Shown: positions 1 to 11,352 of the stretch, in pieces
Numbering within the stretch: the stretch's first letter is position 1
How the letters are laid out: each line of letters opens with the position of its first letter
Source: Choristoneura fumiferana
Taxonomy: Eukaryota; Arthropoda; Insecta; Lepidoptera; Tortricidae
DNA length: 64,000 nt
Direction of reading: 5' to 3'
Assembly: GCF_025370935.1 (NCBI RefSeq)
Contig: NC_133485.1
Span: 11,203,412 to 11,267,411 of the forward strand
Translations under genes and position numbers: made by a program
The notes under the pieces: model-generated
The model's input: the letters and a program-made list of their open reading frames with translations, nothing else
The model's database searches: none
Told to the model about the DNA's origin: nothing

Positions 1-960
1 ATCTATAAAAAAACCTACACCGATTTAAAAACTGAACAATATGTTATCTACGAGTACCTACATATTATATCGCAATGTTTACTTTGTCAATTTTGTTTGT
101 TTCTTAATTTTTACAATAAAAAGTTTTCATACATACTTACATACTATGAATAGGTACTCAGAATTTATGAAAGCTATATTAAAAGAAACCTTACAGTAAT
201 TACATTAATTATTGTCTAAATTAATACCGCAGACAGGTAATATTGTCAATAATTATTTGCAAACTAATAACTCAGTTAATTAACTCATCATATAACAAAC
301 ACCACGTAATGTAGCAATTAGCATTGTTGAAAACTCTTAGCACTTCTATATTCTTTACTTCTTTAAAGTTTATAGTTTCTTTCAGTACCTAAGGGATATT
401 ATTTCTGACTAATTTTGTTTTTCAGTTTGTTGTTGTGTCTTAAAGTATGTGTTAACATTCTGTGTGTAATTTTACTGTAACACAACTTAGCGTAAAAGTA
501 TACTAAACACTTATTATTAAATACAATATTCCGTCGACATGAGAGCATCCTCCTTTTTGGAAGTCGTTTAAACTTTGTCACATTAAGATTCTACGGGTAG
601 AATTGCTTACGAAAGGTAAAGTTGCCACATTTAACGTTATGAATAGGTCATTTCTTTTATTTTATTGGATTTATGTATTATTGGTCAGTACGTAGTTTAG
701 TGTTAGATTTATTTGAGTACTGTATACAGTACTATTTCATTTGGTTTTGTATTGTTTTTTTTTTATTTGAATAAATATGAATAAGCTAGGAATATCAGGA
801 AATATTAGATATGATTTTTTCTTTTGTCAATTAAACAAAAAAATATTAAGATAATACCCAGTTTCGTGTGACGTCAGGGGCTCCTACTCCCTAACTTTGG
901 CGCGCCTCATCTTTGTCATTTTGTTTAATTAATAAAAAGAAAAATCTGTGTCTAATGTTT
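1..960. other. AT-rich stretch without recognised gene
   Basis: No ORF with a recognisable domain and no clear inverted repeat was seen. The DNA is AT-rich with homopolymer runs and in-frame stops in all frames. Confidence 0.5.
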
Positions 961-964
961 TCTG

Positions 965-1106
965 ATAATCTAACTGACGACTTAAATTTATCTGAAGGAT
1001 AAATATGATGCCGTCTCTGTTTGTTTTGTCCGAATAGACGGCGACGGCATCAAGTTTAACCATCAAATAAAATTAATCAGTGGGTGATGAGTGGTGAAAG
1101 AGCCCC
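965..1106. mobile_element. Decayed Harbinger-like MITE
   Basis: The core at about 1008-1052 is a hairpin (GATGCCGTCTC ... GACGGCATC) around a TTTGTTTTGTCCGAATAGAC loop. The right end, GTGGTGAAAGAGCCCC, matches the right end of the intact copy at 63206-63346. The left end is too diverged to define. The Harbinger assignment is inferred from the intact relative's 3-bp TAA duplication. Confidence 0.6.
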
Positions 1107-1529
1107 TTAGAATAATTTTTAACCAGGATAGGTACTACACAATTGTACCATTTAATCAAGTAATCATCTTATTTTTCCATCTTTCGTACAGTCCCTCTAA
1201 CTATGTTCAAGCGTTAACAAAATCTAATTACAATGCTGCATCACATTTCACCGCAAATTAACTGATAGCGAAAGGGAGTTGTTTTCCACTCCCTTGGTTG
1301 CTAATTGAGGCGTCTGCCTATAAATTATGCAATGCCATCCCATTTCTGGCAGCTTTGACACATGACAGTGTCATGTCTCAGAGCCTCTACTACACAGATT
1401 ACTAATATGTAGCTAGCTCTCTACTAGACACCGATAAAGCTATTCTGCATAAGTATGTATGTTAAAACACGCATCGCCAAAAGATGAACCGGGCTTAATT
1501 CTCAGCTTATACTTTCTTTTGCTTCAAGC

Positions 1530-1722
1530 GCCAGATTCCGGTGGCTTGGAGACGCGAGATTGGGAGAGGATCGAGCCGTGAAGAGAGCATACTTGGGACG
1601 ACCGAGGGGATGTAGACCGGTTGGTCCCAGAAAATGCAGGAGGGACGAGGTCCAGAGAGGCTTTTTGAATCTTGGTCTTGGGGTCAAAGGCTGGCAAGAG
1701 CTGGCCCAATTTCGGTATAGAA
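1530..1722 (+). pseudogene. LINE ORF2 C-terminal fragment
   Basis: The + strand frame from about 1535 to the TAA at 1722 translates without a stop. It contains RWLGDARLGEDRAVKRAYLG followed by a GRPRG-type basic patch and a W-Q-E-L-A ending. This order resembles the extreme C-terminus of insect non-LTR retrotransposon ORF2 proteins (aligned to RWxGHxxRM..DRxxK..., GRPxxRW, WxxLAxDR). Only the last ~60 codons remain, as expected of a 5'-truncated insertion. The clade is uncertain. Confidence 0.5.
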
Positions 1723-1753
1723 AATAAAGAATTTCGAGGGGGAAAATCAGGTA

Positions 1754-1885
1754 CAGTCGAGTTTATAAACTTGTGAGCAAAAATTTGATCAAAAATATCT
1801 GAACACGCTTCGACGCCGTTAACAATAGAGTCGTATTCAGATATTTTTGATCAAGAATTTGCTCACAAATTTATGAACTCGACTG
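1754..1885. mobile_element. Foldback MITE with TA duplication (mariner-like)
   Basis: The arms of about 55 bp start CAGTCGAGTTTATAAACTTG and end GAACTCGACTG and fold on each other. TA dinucleotides flank both ends (1752-1753, 1886-1887), as expected for Tc1/mariner-type insertion. It has no coding capacity. A partial related hairpin is seen at 44065-44110. Confidence 0.8.
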
Positions 1886-2149
1886 TACGAGTACACACTA
1901 CACACGCACGCGTTTATAATATTATGCCAATTCTGATAATTGTATAAATAGAGGTTATGCAATGCTGTGCTATAGTACGTATATATATGCTTATATTATG
2001 CGAGCTGAAACGGTCTGACATGGTTTGCCTTGTTTCCATTCAGGTTGGTGTATCATTCCGAACAAACATAATTCGAGCTATTCAAGCAAGTTTCAAAGTG
2101 CTTATAAATTGAAATCGTATACCTACGTAATTATAATTTTATCAAATTT

Positions 2150-2345
2150 CATCTATTTCTTTCTAATTTCTATTGTTTTTACAAGCTTTTATTTAACTTG
2201 CCCAGTTTGTTGTTAATGTTTTTGTTGAGTCAAATCTTGCAGGTTTATTTTAACCCACTTCCAGTGGTCAGATTGACTTGAAATTTATCATTATTAGTTT
2301 TCTGTATCGCTTACTATGTGTAGTGTACAATAAAGAGTCATTTTA
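2150..2345 (+). repeat. Dispersed repeat fragment
   Basis: The segment ACAAGCTTTTATTTA ... TCAAATCTTGCAGG ... TTGACTTGAAATTT also occurs at 9533-9640, and it ends in CAATAAAG followed by TATTGTATTG repeats, like a polyadenylated retroelement tail. A similar GTGTACAATAAA tail is at 31405-31425. The family was not identified. Confidence 0.5.
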
Positions 2346-3000
2346 TTGTATTGTATTGGAATAAAAAGAAGCCAATGTGTTAACTACTTTCTAAATTTAA
2401 TCCAAGTCTATCGCATTTTTAATATTAGCACAATCGACTGGCAACTTTATGCCTACCATAATATGCTATACCTTCCGTAGAACTGAATGGCAACATTACC
2501 TACCGACTGCACGTTTGCTATTTGCCCTGAGCACAATGTACCAGACAACGACTGTTTCGTACGTGCGATGAGCCACGTGCGCTGATTCTCATCAAATTGA
2601 TTGCTTTGTAAGTATTGTTTGACCATACAGTAGTTTTATAGCTAGTCGCATTAATTGGCTAGCTTACCAATATCAACGTCACACAGCCTTGATAGTACTA
2701 ATTGATTTATAAGTGTGCGGGTCGGTCTAAATAGATGTCAATTAAATTTGGAGTTGGAACGTAGCTATTGGCGTAGAGTCAATAGAGTTCTGTTACGAAT
2801 TGACACTCGTTAGTGACATTTCAAACACAAAACAATTTAGTACCTGAGTTATAAAAAACTTGTGTTAGCACAATGTACAAAGTTAGAGTTTGAAGAATTG
2901 CATTTTTGTAACTTTAGTTTTAGATCCGGATCAGACCCTGTAGGTACCTTAAATTTAGGCTCCAACTTTTTTTACTCCTTAGTATCTTGTGCAAAATCTG
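2346..3000. other. No recognised feature
   Basis: Short ORFs only. I see no inverted repeat, domain or RNA motif I can support. Confidence 0.4.
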
Positions 3001-3004
3001 TCCA

Positions 3005-3265
3005 GATTGCTACCACCATCTTACATGCTAATCCTGCCGCAAAGCAGCAGTGCTTGCGCTTCTGTGCTCCGTCGTAGAATGTACGTAAGATAGCCAATGA
3101 AATGAAGGACTCACGAAGTATTCTAACTTAAAAAGAAGACTAGAACTAGTAGAGCCTAGAGGTTAACAACACATCTGCTATTTTTGGTGTTGCGGGAGTC
3201 CATGGATGGTGGTGCTCACGCTCACTTGCTACTAGGTGATCCACTAGCTATCCTCATAAAAATAT
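3005..3265 (+). repeat. Dispersed LINE-like 3' repeat, copy 1
   Basis: It shares CTACCACCATCTT, GCTAATCCTGCCG and AAGCAGCAGTGC with the copy at 35895-36062. I recognise this pattern as a lepidopteran non-LTR 3' region, but no coding sequence remains. Confidence 0.45.
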
Positions 3266-3294
3266 TTGTAATTTTTTTTTTCAAGTTTTATAGT

Positions 3295-3540
3295 CATATG
3301 GTGTGGTGTGAGGTGTCGGGTTAGAATTACACCTCTCCTTTTCTTTCGTGGATGTCGTAAGAGGCGACTGAGGATATAGGTTAAGGTATACCGTAGGCGA
3401 CAGGCTAGCAACCTGTCACTATTGTACCGTTTTTTTCAAACTTAGAACCTATAATTGCTAAAAGTGGCTCCGAAGCGGTAACGTTTCGTGTGCTGTGCCT
3501 ACCCCATTTGGGAATACACGCGTGATGTTTGTTTGTTTTG
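3295..3540 (+). repeat. LINE 3'-UTR-like repeat
   Basis: The block GTGTCGGGTTAGAATTACAC ... GCGACAGGCTAGCAACCTG ... TGCCTACCCCATTTGGGAAT ends in TGTTTGTTTTGTTTTTG. This is a common lepidopteran non-LTR retrotransposon 3' region as I know it. It has no ORF. Confidence 0.5.
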
Positions 3541-4025
3541 TTTTTGTTTAATGACGCCCAAAAGCTACTTGGTGGAAAAACCTAGAAAAACTGTCAAATT
3601 TAATCACACCTGACTAAATGACAGGGCTAAATGGCGCAAACGTAATTATTCAGAGAACAGGAGGATAAATGAACTGGAAGGTGCGGAGAAAGAAAAAGAT
3701 TACTTATTAACGACATTACGGCATGTAACAAGTAACATTTGTAAACAAACAAACTAATAAATTGTCTCCCTTTATAACTTTTTCAATTACATTATGAACA
3801 TTCTGTCTCTTTGACAGATGACTCAATCTCGTTCGTTTACGAACCTAATGGGAAACTTTACCTATCTAAACACTACAACTTTGCTCTTAGGAGTTTCCCT
3901 ACCCCTCTTGTCGGAACGATGGGCGTTTCGATGCAATTTCTACAAAATTTCAAACAGTACAAAAGCATATTAGTAATTTTATTATATTACCACCAACCTG
4001 GTGGGCTACTGCCAAATTCGAAAAT

Positions 4026-4105
4026 CGAAGTTCGTATCGTACTGTCCCTCTTACACTCGAAAATATATGTAAAAGCGTCAGCGGGACGACAAAATACGAA
4101 GTTCA
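4026..4105. repeat. Short imperfect foldback
   Basis: CGAAGTTCGTATCGTACTGT pairs imperfectly with GGGACGACAAAATACGAAGTTC across a ~30-nt centre. The surrounding ORF (3811-4122) is most likely incidental. Confidence 0.45.
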
Positions 4106-4180
4106 AATTTTGCACTTTATAGCATGGGGCCTGTTCTAAGCGCTTCGTGATTTTGACAGTACAATATAAGAAGATTTTTT

Positions 4181-4272
4181 TAAACCTTTTAACCGCCACC
4201 TACACCGAAACTATATGATATTTTGTCTTAATTATAAGACTGCGGCGAAATGAGATGGCGGTTAAAGGGTTA
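4181..4272. mobile_element. Small inverted-repeat element
   Basis: AAACCTTTTAACCGCCA on the left is matched by TGGCGGTTAAAGGGTT on the right, about 90 bp apart. No duplication could be fixed with confidence. Confidence 0.5.
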
Positions 4273-5281
4273 ATACTTCACCCCTCCTACATTTGCAAAG
4301 ACATTCGGCTCATGCAGCCAAAATCAACATGCAGTTAGAATCTAATTAATTTCGCGCCTAAGATAGAACATTGTACGAGCTCATACGTTTAGTGAGAACA
4401 TTGTTTTGTTTCAATACCTATCGCTGTTGTATTTGACTGCAAATGAATTAACAGAAGAGTTCTTATCATTTAAATCATTGTGGCTAAGACAGCCTTGAGA
4501 GCTATGCTCAGAGTTTCTTTGCACGATAGAGTCCAAAGTAGGTACGGAAATTCACTGAAGAACTAAAGTCATCGACATAACTAGGTAATAACTTACCACG
4601 CGATAGAATTCTTGGGCAAAAGCTAATAATAAATCAAAACGAAAAAGAGGCCAAAAATATAATATAATCGGGAAAATCCTTATGATTTAAAAATTTAACA
4701 GTCCATTCCTATAACGATTTGCAGTCGAAAATGTTCCAGTCTTATGAACTAAAGCCGTATTAAAAATGGGAAACCAAAGGGAACAGGATTAAATTTCACC
4801 TATAAATTTTATCAAAACTTTTTGGAGCGTAAAAATTCTTCGTGTGAATGCCTTACCTGCGTTACCTCTGCGTTATCTGGGGAGCAATTATTGGTTCCCT
4901 CCAAGCTAAATCATTCCATAAAGTTTGGAATTGACATATTATTATTTCTTCAGAAAATATTCACGTAGCTTCTCCGTCTTTTAGGTGAGAAATATCTACG
5001 AGTATCGTGTGGAACGTATCGCATATTATCTGTGCCGTGATCTTTTATCACGCCATTGAGTAAGTAAATGGAATTGGAGGTAGTTTTTAGACTATGAAAT
5101 GTTCTGAAAAATTTGTTTATTTTAATGCCGTATTCAAAAGCGCTCGCTTTATATTATAAAAAAGAGCTTTTTGCTAAGTTTTCTTCTTGATATCCGCACC
5201 ATTGTAAGTCTGTTCGGAATTTCTCTTGATATGCTATGGCAAACATTTATTGCTTAAAAATATATTTTAGCTAAGAAGGTA

Positions 5282-5392
5282 CGGTCACGAGCGTTAATTA
5301 GAGGCCCATTTCGTCAAAAAAACCCTTTGAATTATCATACAAAATGACAGCTATTCGATCTTTAGTGGATTCCAAATTAACGATCGTGACCG
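5282..5392. mobile_element. MITE with TA duplication
   Basis: The ends CGGTCACGAGCGTTAATT and AATTAACGATCGTGACCG form 18-bp inverted repeats with one mismatch. TA flanks both ends (5280-5281, 5393-5394). It is 111 bp with no ORF, consistent with a mariner-type non-autonomous element. Confidence 0.75.
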
Positions 5393-5412
5393 TAAATGTT
5401 TTTACAAATTAA

Positions 5413-5718
5413 GGTGCGACCAAACCGCTGCTTAAAAAACGGTGACGGTACGGAATCGCAGTGACGCATCGTATGTGTACCGTTTTTTTTGCATGCTTTC
5501 CACACCGCTGCTTAAAATACGCAAACGGTGCGGAATCGCAGTGGCGGGCCGTAAACGACAAGACTTTTGTTCGGTAAAGTCCTGACGTTTACGGCACGTC
5601 ACTGCGATTCCGTATTTTAAGCAGCGGTGTGGAAAGCATGCGTTAAAAACGGTGCGCATACGGTGCGTCACTGCGGTTCCGTGCAGTCACCGTTTTTAAG
5701 CAGCGGTTTGGTCGCACC
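5413..5718. mobile_element. Foldback MITE with TTAA duplication (piggyBac-like)
   Basis: GGTGCGACCAAACCGCTGCT on the left and its complement on the right bound a 306-bp element. Nearly the whole element folds into one hairpin with arms of about 140 bp and a ~28-nt loop near 5555-5580. Exact TTAA copies flank it (5409-5412, 5719-5722). CCGCTGCTTAAAA and CGGAATCGCAGTG recur inside each arm. The piggyBac assignment rests only on the TTAA target. Confidence 0.8.
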
Positions 5719-5814
5719 TTAAAATAAATAGAAAATCCATTTTTTGCATGTCTACTCTTCGTACTTCGTACCTGTTTTTTTTACATGTTTCTGAAACACA
5801 CGTTGCTAAACATA

Positions 5815-6077
5815 ACCAACAAAAAGTTGGAAAACCCCTGACTATGTCACTTCAAAGTTCAATATCTCAAAAACGGCTGAACTTATTTTGATAAAACATA
5901 TTTAAGAACCATCGCAAGAAAAACCTGCTTTCAAATAAAAAAAAACCTCATTCAAATCAGTCCCCCCGTTCAAGAGCTACGGTGCCATAGACAGACTGAC
6001 AGACAGACACACAGATACACAGACACACATAGCGGTCAAACTTATAACACCCCTCTTTTTCCGTTCGGGGTTAAAAA
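5815..6077 (-). repeat. Dispersed repeat with GACA microsatellite
   Basis: It holds TGGCACCGTAGCTCTT on the minus strand beside a (GACA)n run and ends near ACACCCCTCTTTTTCCGTTC. The copy at 43818-43990 is in the opposite orientation, and a similar ACACCCCTCTTTTTGCGTC end is at 50928. It is non-coding and the family is unknown. Confidence 0.5.
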
Positions 6078-6242
6078 TGAATCCCTATTTCCCTTGGTCA
6101 CGGCATCACGCGTGAACGGTTGGACCGATTTCGCTAATTATTTTTTGTTGTGTTTGCTATTGTCAGGAGAAGGTTCTTTTAAAAAAAGATTAAGAAAATT
6201 AAAAAAAAACTACACCGGGGGCGTAGCCGGGGGCACCAGCTA
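6078..6242 (+). mobile_element. Helitron-like 3' end
   Basis: The segment ends CACCGGGGGCGTAGCCGGGG then GCACCAGCTAGT. A GC-rich terminal motif shortly before a CTAG-type end is typical of Helitron-like non-autonomous elements, and related ends occur at 50898, 60766 and 63799. No 5' end was located. Confidence 0.45.
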
Positions 6243-6602
6243 GTTTATTTATAATATCTGCAATAAATAAAATTGATATAACGTACCTTACACTTTTCAG
6301 CTAATGGTAATAATTCCCTGATAAATCACGGACCACCATTTGCGTTCACCCAACGTTGCCGCAAACCATTACTTGACCATCAAATCCAAATAAAGCCACC
6401 TAATAACAAAACCATTAGTGCAATAAGCGTTTCTCTGAATAAAAGCGAATATCACTCAGTGCTCTTATAGTAGCTCCCGTGGCGTCGGTAGTATTATTTA
6501 CTTATTACTATGGTGGCAATTTGCTGTGGCGTGGCCTTAATATAAGAATATGTTTACTTGTTTAGGTTAAGGGTACGCCGGGATCGAAATGATCCGCGGT
6601 CA

Positions 6603-7014
6603 ATGAGGGCTATCGCGTATGAATTTGCCACTAGAGGCGCTAGTGTAGCGTGAGGTCTCCGAAATGTCAAATCTCATAGTTTTTGGGTGAGATACGCGGG
6701 TTTATTTATAATTAGAATAATTTTGTGAATATTTTGCAATATCTGAAATTAATTATGGCAAATATGCGTTCCGGGCCAATGAATGTCTGTGTTTTGAGAC
6801 AGTTTTGTCTTTCGGAAACCTTTGTCCTCCCTTTTTTCCGAACAAAACGGGGACTCCACACTCGATATTTTTATGGTACAGTTTTAAGGTGTATTGAATA
6901 TGATTTTAATCTAAGCTTTGTTTTCACGCCCGTAATAAAAGACTTTGAAAGCCATACTTAAAAACCTCACGCAACAGTGCGCCATCTAGTGAGACAAAAA
7001 ACGATAGCCCTCAT
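6603..7014. mobile_element. Inverted-repeat element, ~412 bp
   Basis: ATGAGGGCTATCG at the left end is matched by CGATAGCCCTCAT at 7002-7014. Imperfect similarity continues inward for about 50 bp (CACTAGAGGCGC / GCGCCATCTAGTG, GCGTGAGGT / ACCTCACGC). The internal 78-codon ORF (6725-6961) matches no family I know. It is a non-autonomous DNA element of unknown superfamily. Confidence 0.65.
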
Positions 7015-9420
7015 TTCAAACACGAAGATTGAGCTTTTGGTTAAAAAGCTTTGAAGCACAAGCAAAAACTAGCGTTGACGTTAGCGAATAACAAAAACGT
7101 TTTCCTCTTCCTAAAAGTGCACCGATTTTGACCGATTTTTGAAATGTTGTCAGTCAAAATAGAGGGTGTGTGCATCTATTTATTCTATTTATTGTTTTAT
7201 TTTAGGTTTATCTCGCGGGATTTATGACATTTTCAGAATTTTCCGCAGGATCTCAAACTATTTCAATAGGTTCAGCAGTTCAAGCGTGAAGAGGTCAGTC
7301 TGGTGACAGACAGCAGAGAGAGAAAATCAGAATTACTTTTTCGCAGGCGATAACTTTTGTTAAATATTTTGCAAAAGGTGTAAAATAATCCCAAATAAGA
7401 AGCTACATCACCATAATACATAAACTTGTCTTATGTGATCAGTAGGTAACTAGACTCTGGCCAACGAAAGCTGTCCCAGACAAAACGCGGCAAATTAAAA
7501 AAAATGCGGCTGATAACACTTGCTGTACACTGATTAAACAATGTTGATACTTAGATATTTATTTAAATTTTCCAGATATTAAATTATACTCGAGACTTCA
7601 AGCTGCATCAACATTCATTATAGTAATGTGTGAAAGGTTGATGATGCACTTTAGTAGTCACTTGGTGAATTTTATAACCTTTGTCGGTGACCATTTACGT
7701 AAAGTCCAGACGCATCAATTTTTGGACCATTTTGACCAGATTAGCATTGAATATACAGTGTGTAACAGAACGAAAGGCAAAGATGATACCTGGTTGATGG
7801 TAAAGTGGAGTATGTTGTAATAACACTTTTTAATAACTTTTAGTTGCTTTTTTTAATTTGCTCAATCTCAACATGACTTTAGGTCCTCTTATTTGCAGTC
7901 GGTTAAAGATTCTTGTAACATCCTGTAGAAACAGTATGACGCTGTTTATTAACGTAAACAAACTAATAAAAACCAATCCACATATCAGATTACAGCAATT
8001 TCAACTATGACCGCACTACCACACTATTGCCTACAGTACGATAAACACTTACCACTTTCTGTAATAATCGTTATCTGTTTATTACATTATTATTCATTAG
8101 GTACCATTAAGTACATGGATTTCGCATAACATTGTAGTTCACTTTGACCAAACTTTGACATTTTAGATTTGTCACCAAAGCCTTTTTATTGTGACTTTGA
8201 ATGAAAGAGTATTAGTACCATAGAGAAACTTTAAATCTTCAAGTCGAGGTTTGACGTTCGTGTGTCAGATAAAATCTACAGAAATTTACCTAATTAAAAA
8301 TACTGGATTCGCGCTGTCATCGTTCATCCACCATTACCTCTCATATTTCGTTTTCTAGATTTTTTTTACCGTACAAAGGCAAAACCTACTAGACACTGGC
8401 AAAATTGTCCTCCAATGGACAGAGCCATATTTTTCTAAAAAACGAACGAAAAATACTGCTAATGACTTTAAACTTTTCTGTGGAGGAACTAGTGGATGTG
8501 GTCCTTGTTTACGGAGTGTGTAATGCCGCTCTTAGTCTGTACGCGGAGAGGTTTCTCGCACGAAACGAAGGCAACTCAAAAACGCCCGTGTGATCGTCAG
8601 TGCGATTATCCGTCTACGAAAAACAACCCGCCGGTGACGATTAACCCAGAAGGGCATCGACGACTTCACTAGAGAGAGGAAGAGCAGATTTGAACCATTT
8701 TCACAACCAACCGAGTTCTAGAGATGTGCAGGACGCATTTTAGGCATAACATTATCAGCTAACATTTATGTCATTTTATTAGATGTCATTGATAAGATTG
8801 TAAATAAATAATACAGGAGGTTATAAAATAATGTTTTTTTTTCACTACCACCAAAATATGCTAAATTTCCATAAGCCAGGCACCATAATCATATTTGTGG
8901 TCTAAACATTAATGGGTCTCTTTCTTTGCCTTTCGTTCTGATACATAGTGTATCTTCTAACATTTTAATTCTAACATAATCTTATAACATTTTCCATTTT
9001 AAGGATGGTAGGAGGTTGAATTAAACAAAAAATAATTAATTTACTTCTTAAAGCAGAAATATCAAAATGATATAAGCCGGGTTAGAATGACAATAATGTC
9101 AATTTTGACAGTTTCGAAAATGATACCAGATTACAGTTTCGTAAAAAATGCGCGGACAGCTTTCGCTGGCCAGTCTAAATTAAAGTGATACTCCAAAATG
9201 ATACATCTACTTCATCCTATGCACCAAGTTACAATACTGGGATATAATTCCTTTTAAATACAATATTTATTATTGAGCATTCATCAGCTCAATCATCTAT
9301 ATGAATTAATACGACAAACATAAGCGGGGATTATTGGACACGGAATAAACATCGGTTGTGGCCTCGTGTCCAAACATTTCTATTTATACATAATATGAGT
9401 ATATCCATCCATATCAGGAT
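7015..9420. other. Possible decayed transposon region
   Basis: GACTCTGGCCAACGAAAGCT near 7455 is matched in inverted orientation by AGCTTTCGCTGGCCAGTC near 9158. AACGAAAGGCAAAGATGATACC near 7770 is partly matched by GCCTTTCGTTCTGATAC near 8930. These inverted pairs bracket a coding remnant at 8462-8593. The outer limits are not defined. Confidence 0.35.
8462..8593 (+). pseudogene. Transposon protein N-terminal domain remnant
   Basis: The frame (the open stretch starts at 8405) contains FSVEELVDVVLVYG, then LSLYAERF. This resembles the N-terminal helix-turn-helix region of the DUF4817 type found in insect transposon-derived proteins (a YxxEExxDMxxVYG pattern, then RLYxERFPxR). Only about 40 codons are recognisable before the TGA at 8591, and the next frames are not open for long. 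The assignment is from memory of the motif only. Confidence 0.35.
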
Positions 9421-9432
9421 AAAATCCTCATA

Positions 9433-9645
9433 TACCGGGTGTGGCCTGTAGTAGGAGCAAATAATTAAAATAAATCGTACCCCTCAAAATGAACGACATT
9501 AGTTCAGCGACTTTTAAAAATAAGTAGTTTTTTACAAGCTTTTATTTAGTTTCACCTGTCCCGTTGTCTGTCTGTCTGTCTGTAATCAAATCTTGCAAGT
9601 TAAATTCGACCAACTTTCAGTAGTTGGATTGACTTGAAATTTGAT
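9433..9645 (+). repeat. Dispersed repeats with TCTG microsatellite
   Basis: The segment CCGGGTGTGGCCTGTAGTAG ... TTAGTTCAGCGACTTTT is followed by (TCTG)n at about 9565-9588 and a TCAAATCTTGCAAG block shared with 2150-2345. A diverged AACAGGAGCAAAAAATTAAAA piece is at 52828. It has no coding potential. Confidence 0.45.
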
Positions 9646-10107
9646 ATGCCTATTTATGTAAATTGCGTGACAATACAATAATCTGGCTGTGACATCCTAG
9701 TAGTCCAGCCAGGATCGTCTCCACAGGACGGAACTCTGCAACGGTTAATGGCATCAACTTGAAATTTGGTATACTTATGCAAATGTAGTTTGGATGAAAA
9801 TACAAGTACCTACAGTCAACAAAAAGTACAGTTAGCAAAAAAGCTAGTATTAAAACGGTTTTTTTTTCCAAAAACTTATTTATTTCTATTACTTTTTAAA
9901 TTCGCTTATTTAAGTCACAGAAAGAGAAATTGAAACAAAGGTAGGTGTACTTACCGATGAAATATTGTATTTTCAAATTATTAACAGCTCAAGTTTGAAT
10001 AAAAATAAGTTTATGTTAAAAAAAATCGTACCAGCCTTATTTTCCGACTGTACTTTTTTGCGAGAATTGCTGGCAACCGGTGAATGTTAGTGACGAATTG
10101 TCGTACA

Positions 10108-10175
10108 TTGTTGCGTTCTAAGGGGGAGGCCTTTGTTCAGCAGTGCACGTCTTCCAGCTGATGATGATGATGCAA
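10108..10175 (+). repeat. RTE-like LINE 3' tail fragment
   Basis: The segment GCGTTCTAAGGGGGAGGCCT ... CAGCAGTGCACGTCTTCC ends in GATGATGATGATG. The same 3' tail recurs at 24320-24412 and 32142-32211. It is a severely 5'-truncated copy. Confidence 0.65.
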
Positions 10176-10976
10176 ATTATCAGACAGGACGTTGTGGAAG
10201 TCATAGGGGAGGGTTTTACCTAACGCTACGACACTATAATATTTACTTATACTATTTACACTATTATATTTGTAGATCGTTTGTAGTATTTTGGTTATTA
10301 AAAAAAAATATATATATGATTATACTTGATTATTGATTATGTTTTAATTATTTGATCTTGGTTTTAATTTTATGACACTAACGTAGGTAATAAGATTATT
10401 GTTACTAACACAATATGAACTGATTGTTTGAAATAAATGATTATGATTATTATAATAGGTAAAAAAGATTCTGTAAGTAATTATCGTAACCGTGAAAGAC
10501 TTTTCGAACGAGTGTCAAATACTATGAGAACAGTTTGCGACAGATGTGGATCGCTTAAAGACTTTACTACCATAGCCAATGTAACGAAGACCTTCAAGAC
10601 GAGATAGTGTCAAAAAGTAGCACGAGTCTTCCGAAGTATAATAAATTAAGTAAATAAATTCGAACGTGTGACTTGATCCCAGGACACTAAAACTTGAGAG
10701 GCAGGTCCCTTTTAACCATGGCTTTTGGCGCAGAAAATCTTTAAAATTGTAACGACATCCTCGACCCAGTAAAATATACTGAGATGCTGATGTTAATAGG
10801 GTTCTCAGCCCTTATGCCGCCCTTGTAAGTCAAGTCCTTTCACAAGGACAATTGGTACGGCGTGGTCGAAAAAAAACGGTTAAGTACCCTCGGAGGCTAT
10901 AATGATTCGACGCAATCGGAAGCTAGCAGGAACAGATGGAATCAGCTTGTTGTGACAACATTCTCGAAGCGTTAAG
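10176..10976. other. No recognised feature
   Basis: AT-rich DNA. A stretch at 10690-10930 is less AT-rich but has no open frame or motif that I can place. Confidence 0.4.
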
Positions 10977-11112
10977 CCCAGTTCAGACCTGAAGAAAAAC
11001 CGTGCAAGTTGCATTACATTACGACGCCGTAAAGCGAACTAGTTCGAAGTGGTCAATTGAGAGCCGCAAGGTAACGTAATTTGCATGATTTTTCTTGAGC
11101 TCTTAACTGGGT
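10977..11112. mobile_element. Imperfect foldback MITE
   Basis: CCCAGTTCAGACCTGAAGAA on the left pairs imperfectly with TTCTTGAGCTCTTAACTGGG on the right, and the pairing continues into GCAAGTTGCATTAC / GTAACGTAATTTGC. Length is about 136 bp. No target duplication was fixed. Confidence 0.55.
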
Positions 11113-11229
11113 GTTACAGCTTAAATAGCGTTTTGGTATCAACCATTCCAACTTCAAAGTTTGTTGTAAGGGGCTCGTTAAATATGTATTCAATGTATTA
11201 TGTCATACATTTCATACAATCGCTATGTA

Positions 11230-11335
11230 GGTACAGTCGGGACGAAACCTTATCATTATCATAATCAACTTCGTTAAATGACTTTTTGAGAAATTTATGG
11301 TATGTCAACATGAGATTAGTAGCACAAAGGTTCCA
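11230..11335. repeat. Partial relative of the 38054-38192 MITE
   Basis: It starts at TACAGTCGGGAC and contains AACATGAGATTAGTAGCACA then AAGGTTCCACCCTGG. This matches one arm of the element at 38054-38192 read on the other strand. It is truncated by, or adjacent to, the SINE target site at 11343. Confidence 0.45.
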
Positions 11336-11352
11336 CCCTGGTACGTAGTTCA

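Noticed and set aside
3811..4122. 103-codon ORF
   Set aside because: Its second half is a foldback repeat, and the residues show no recognisable family or conserved motif.
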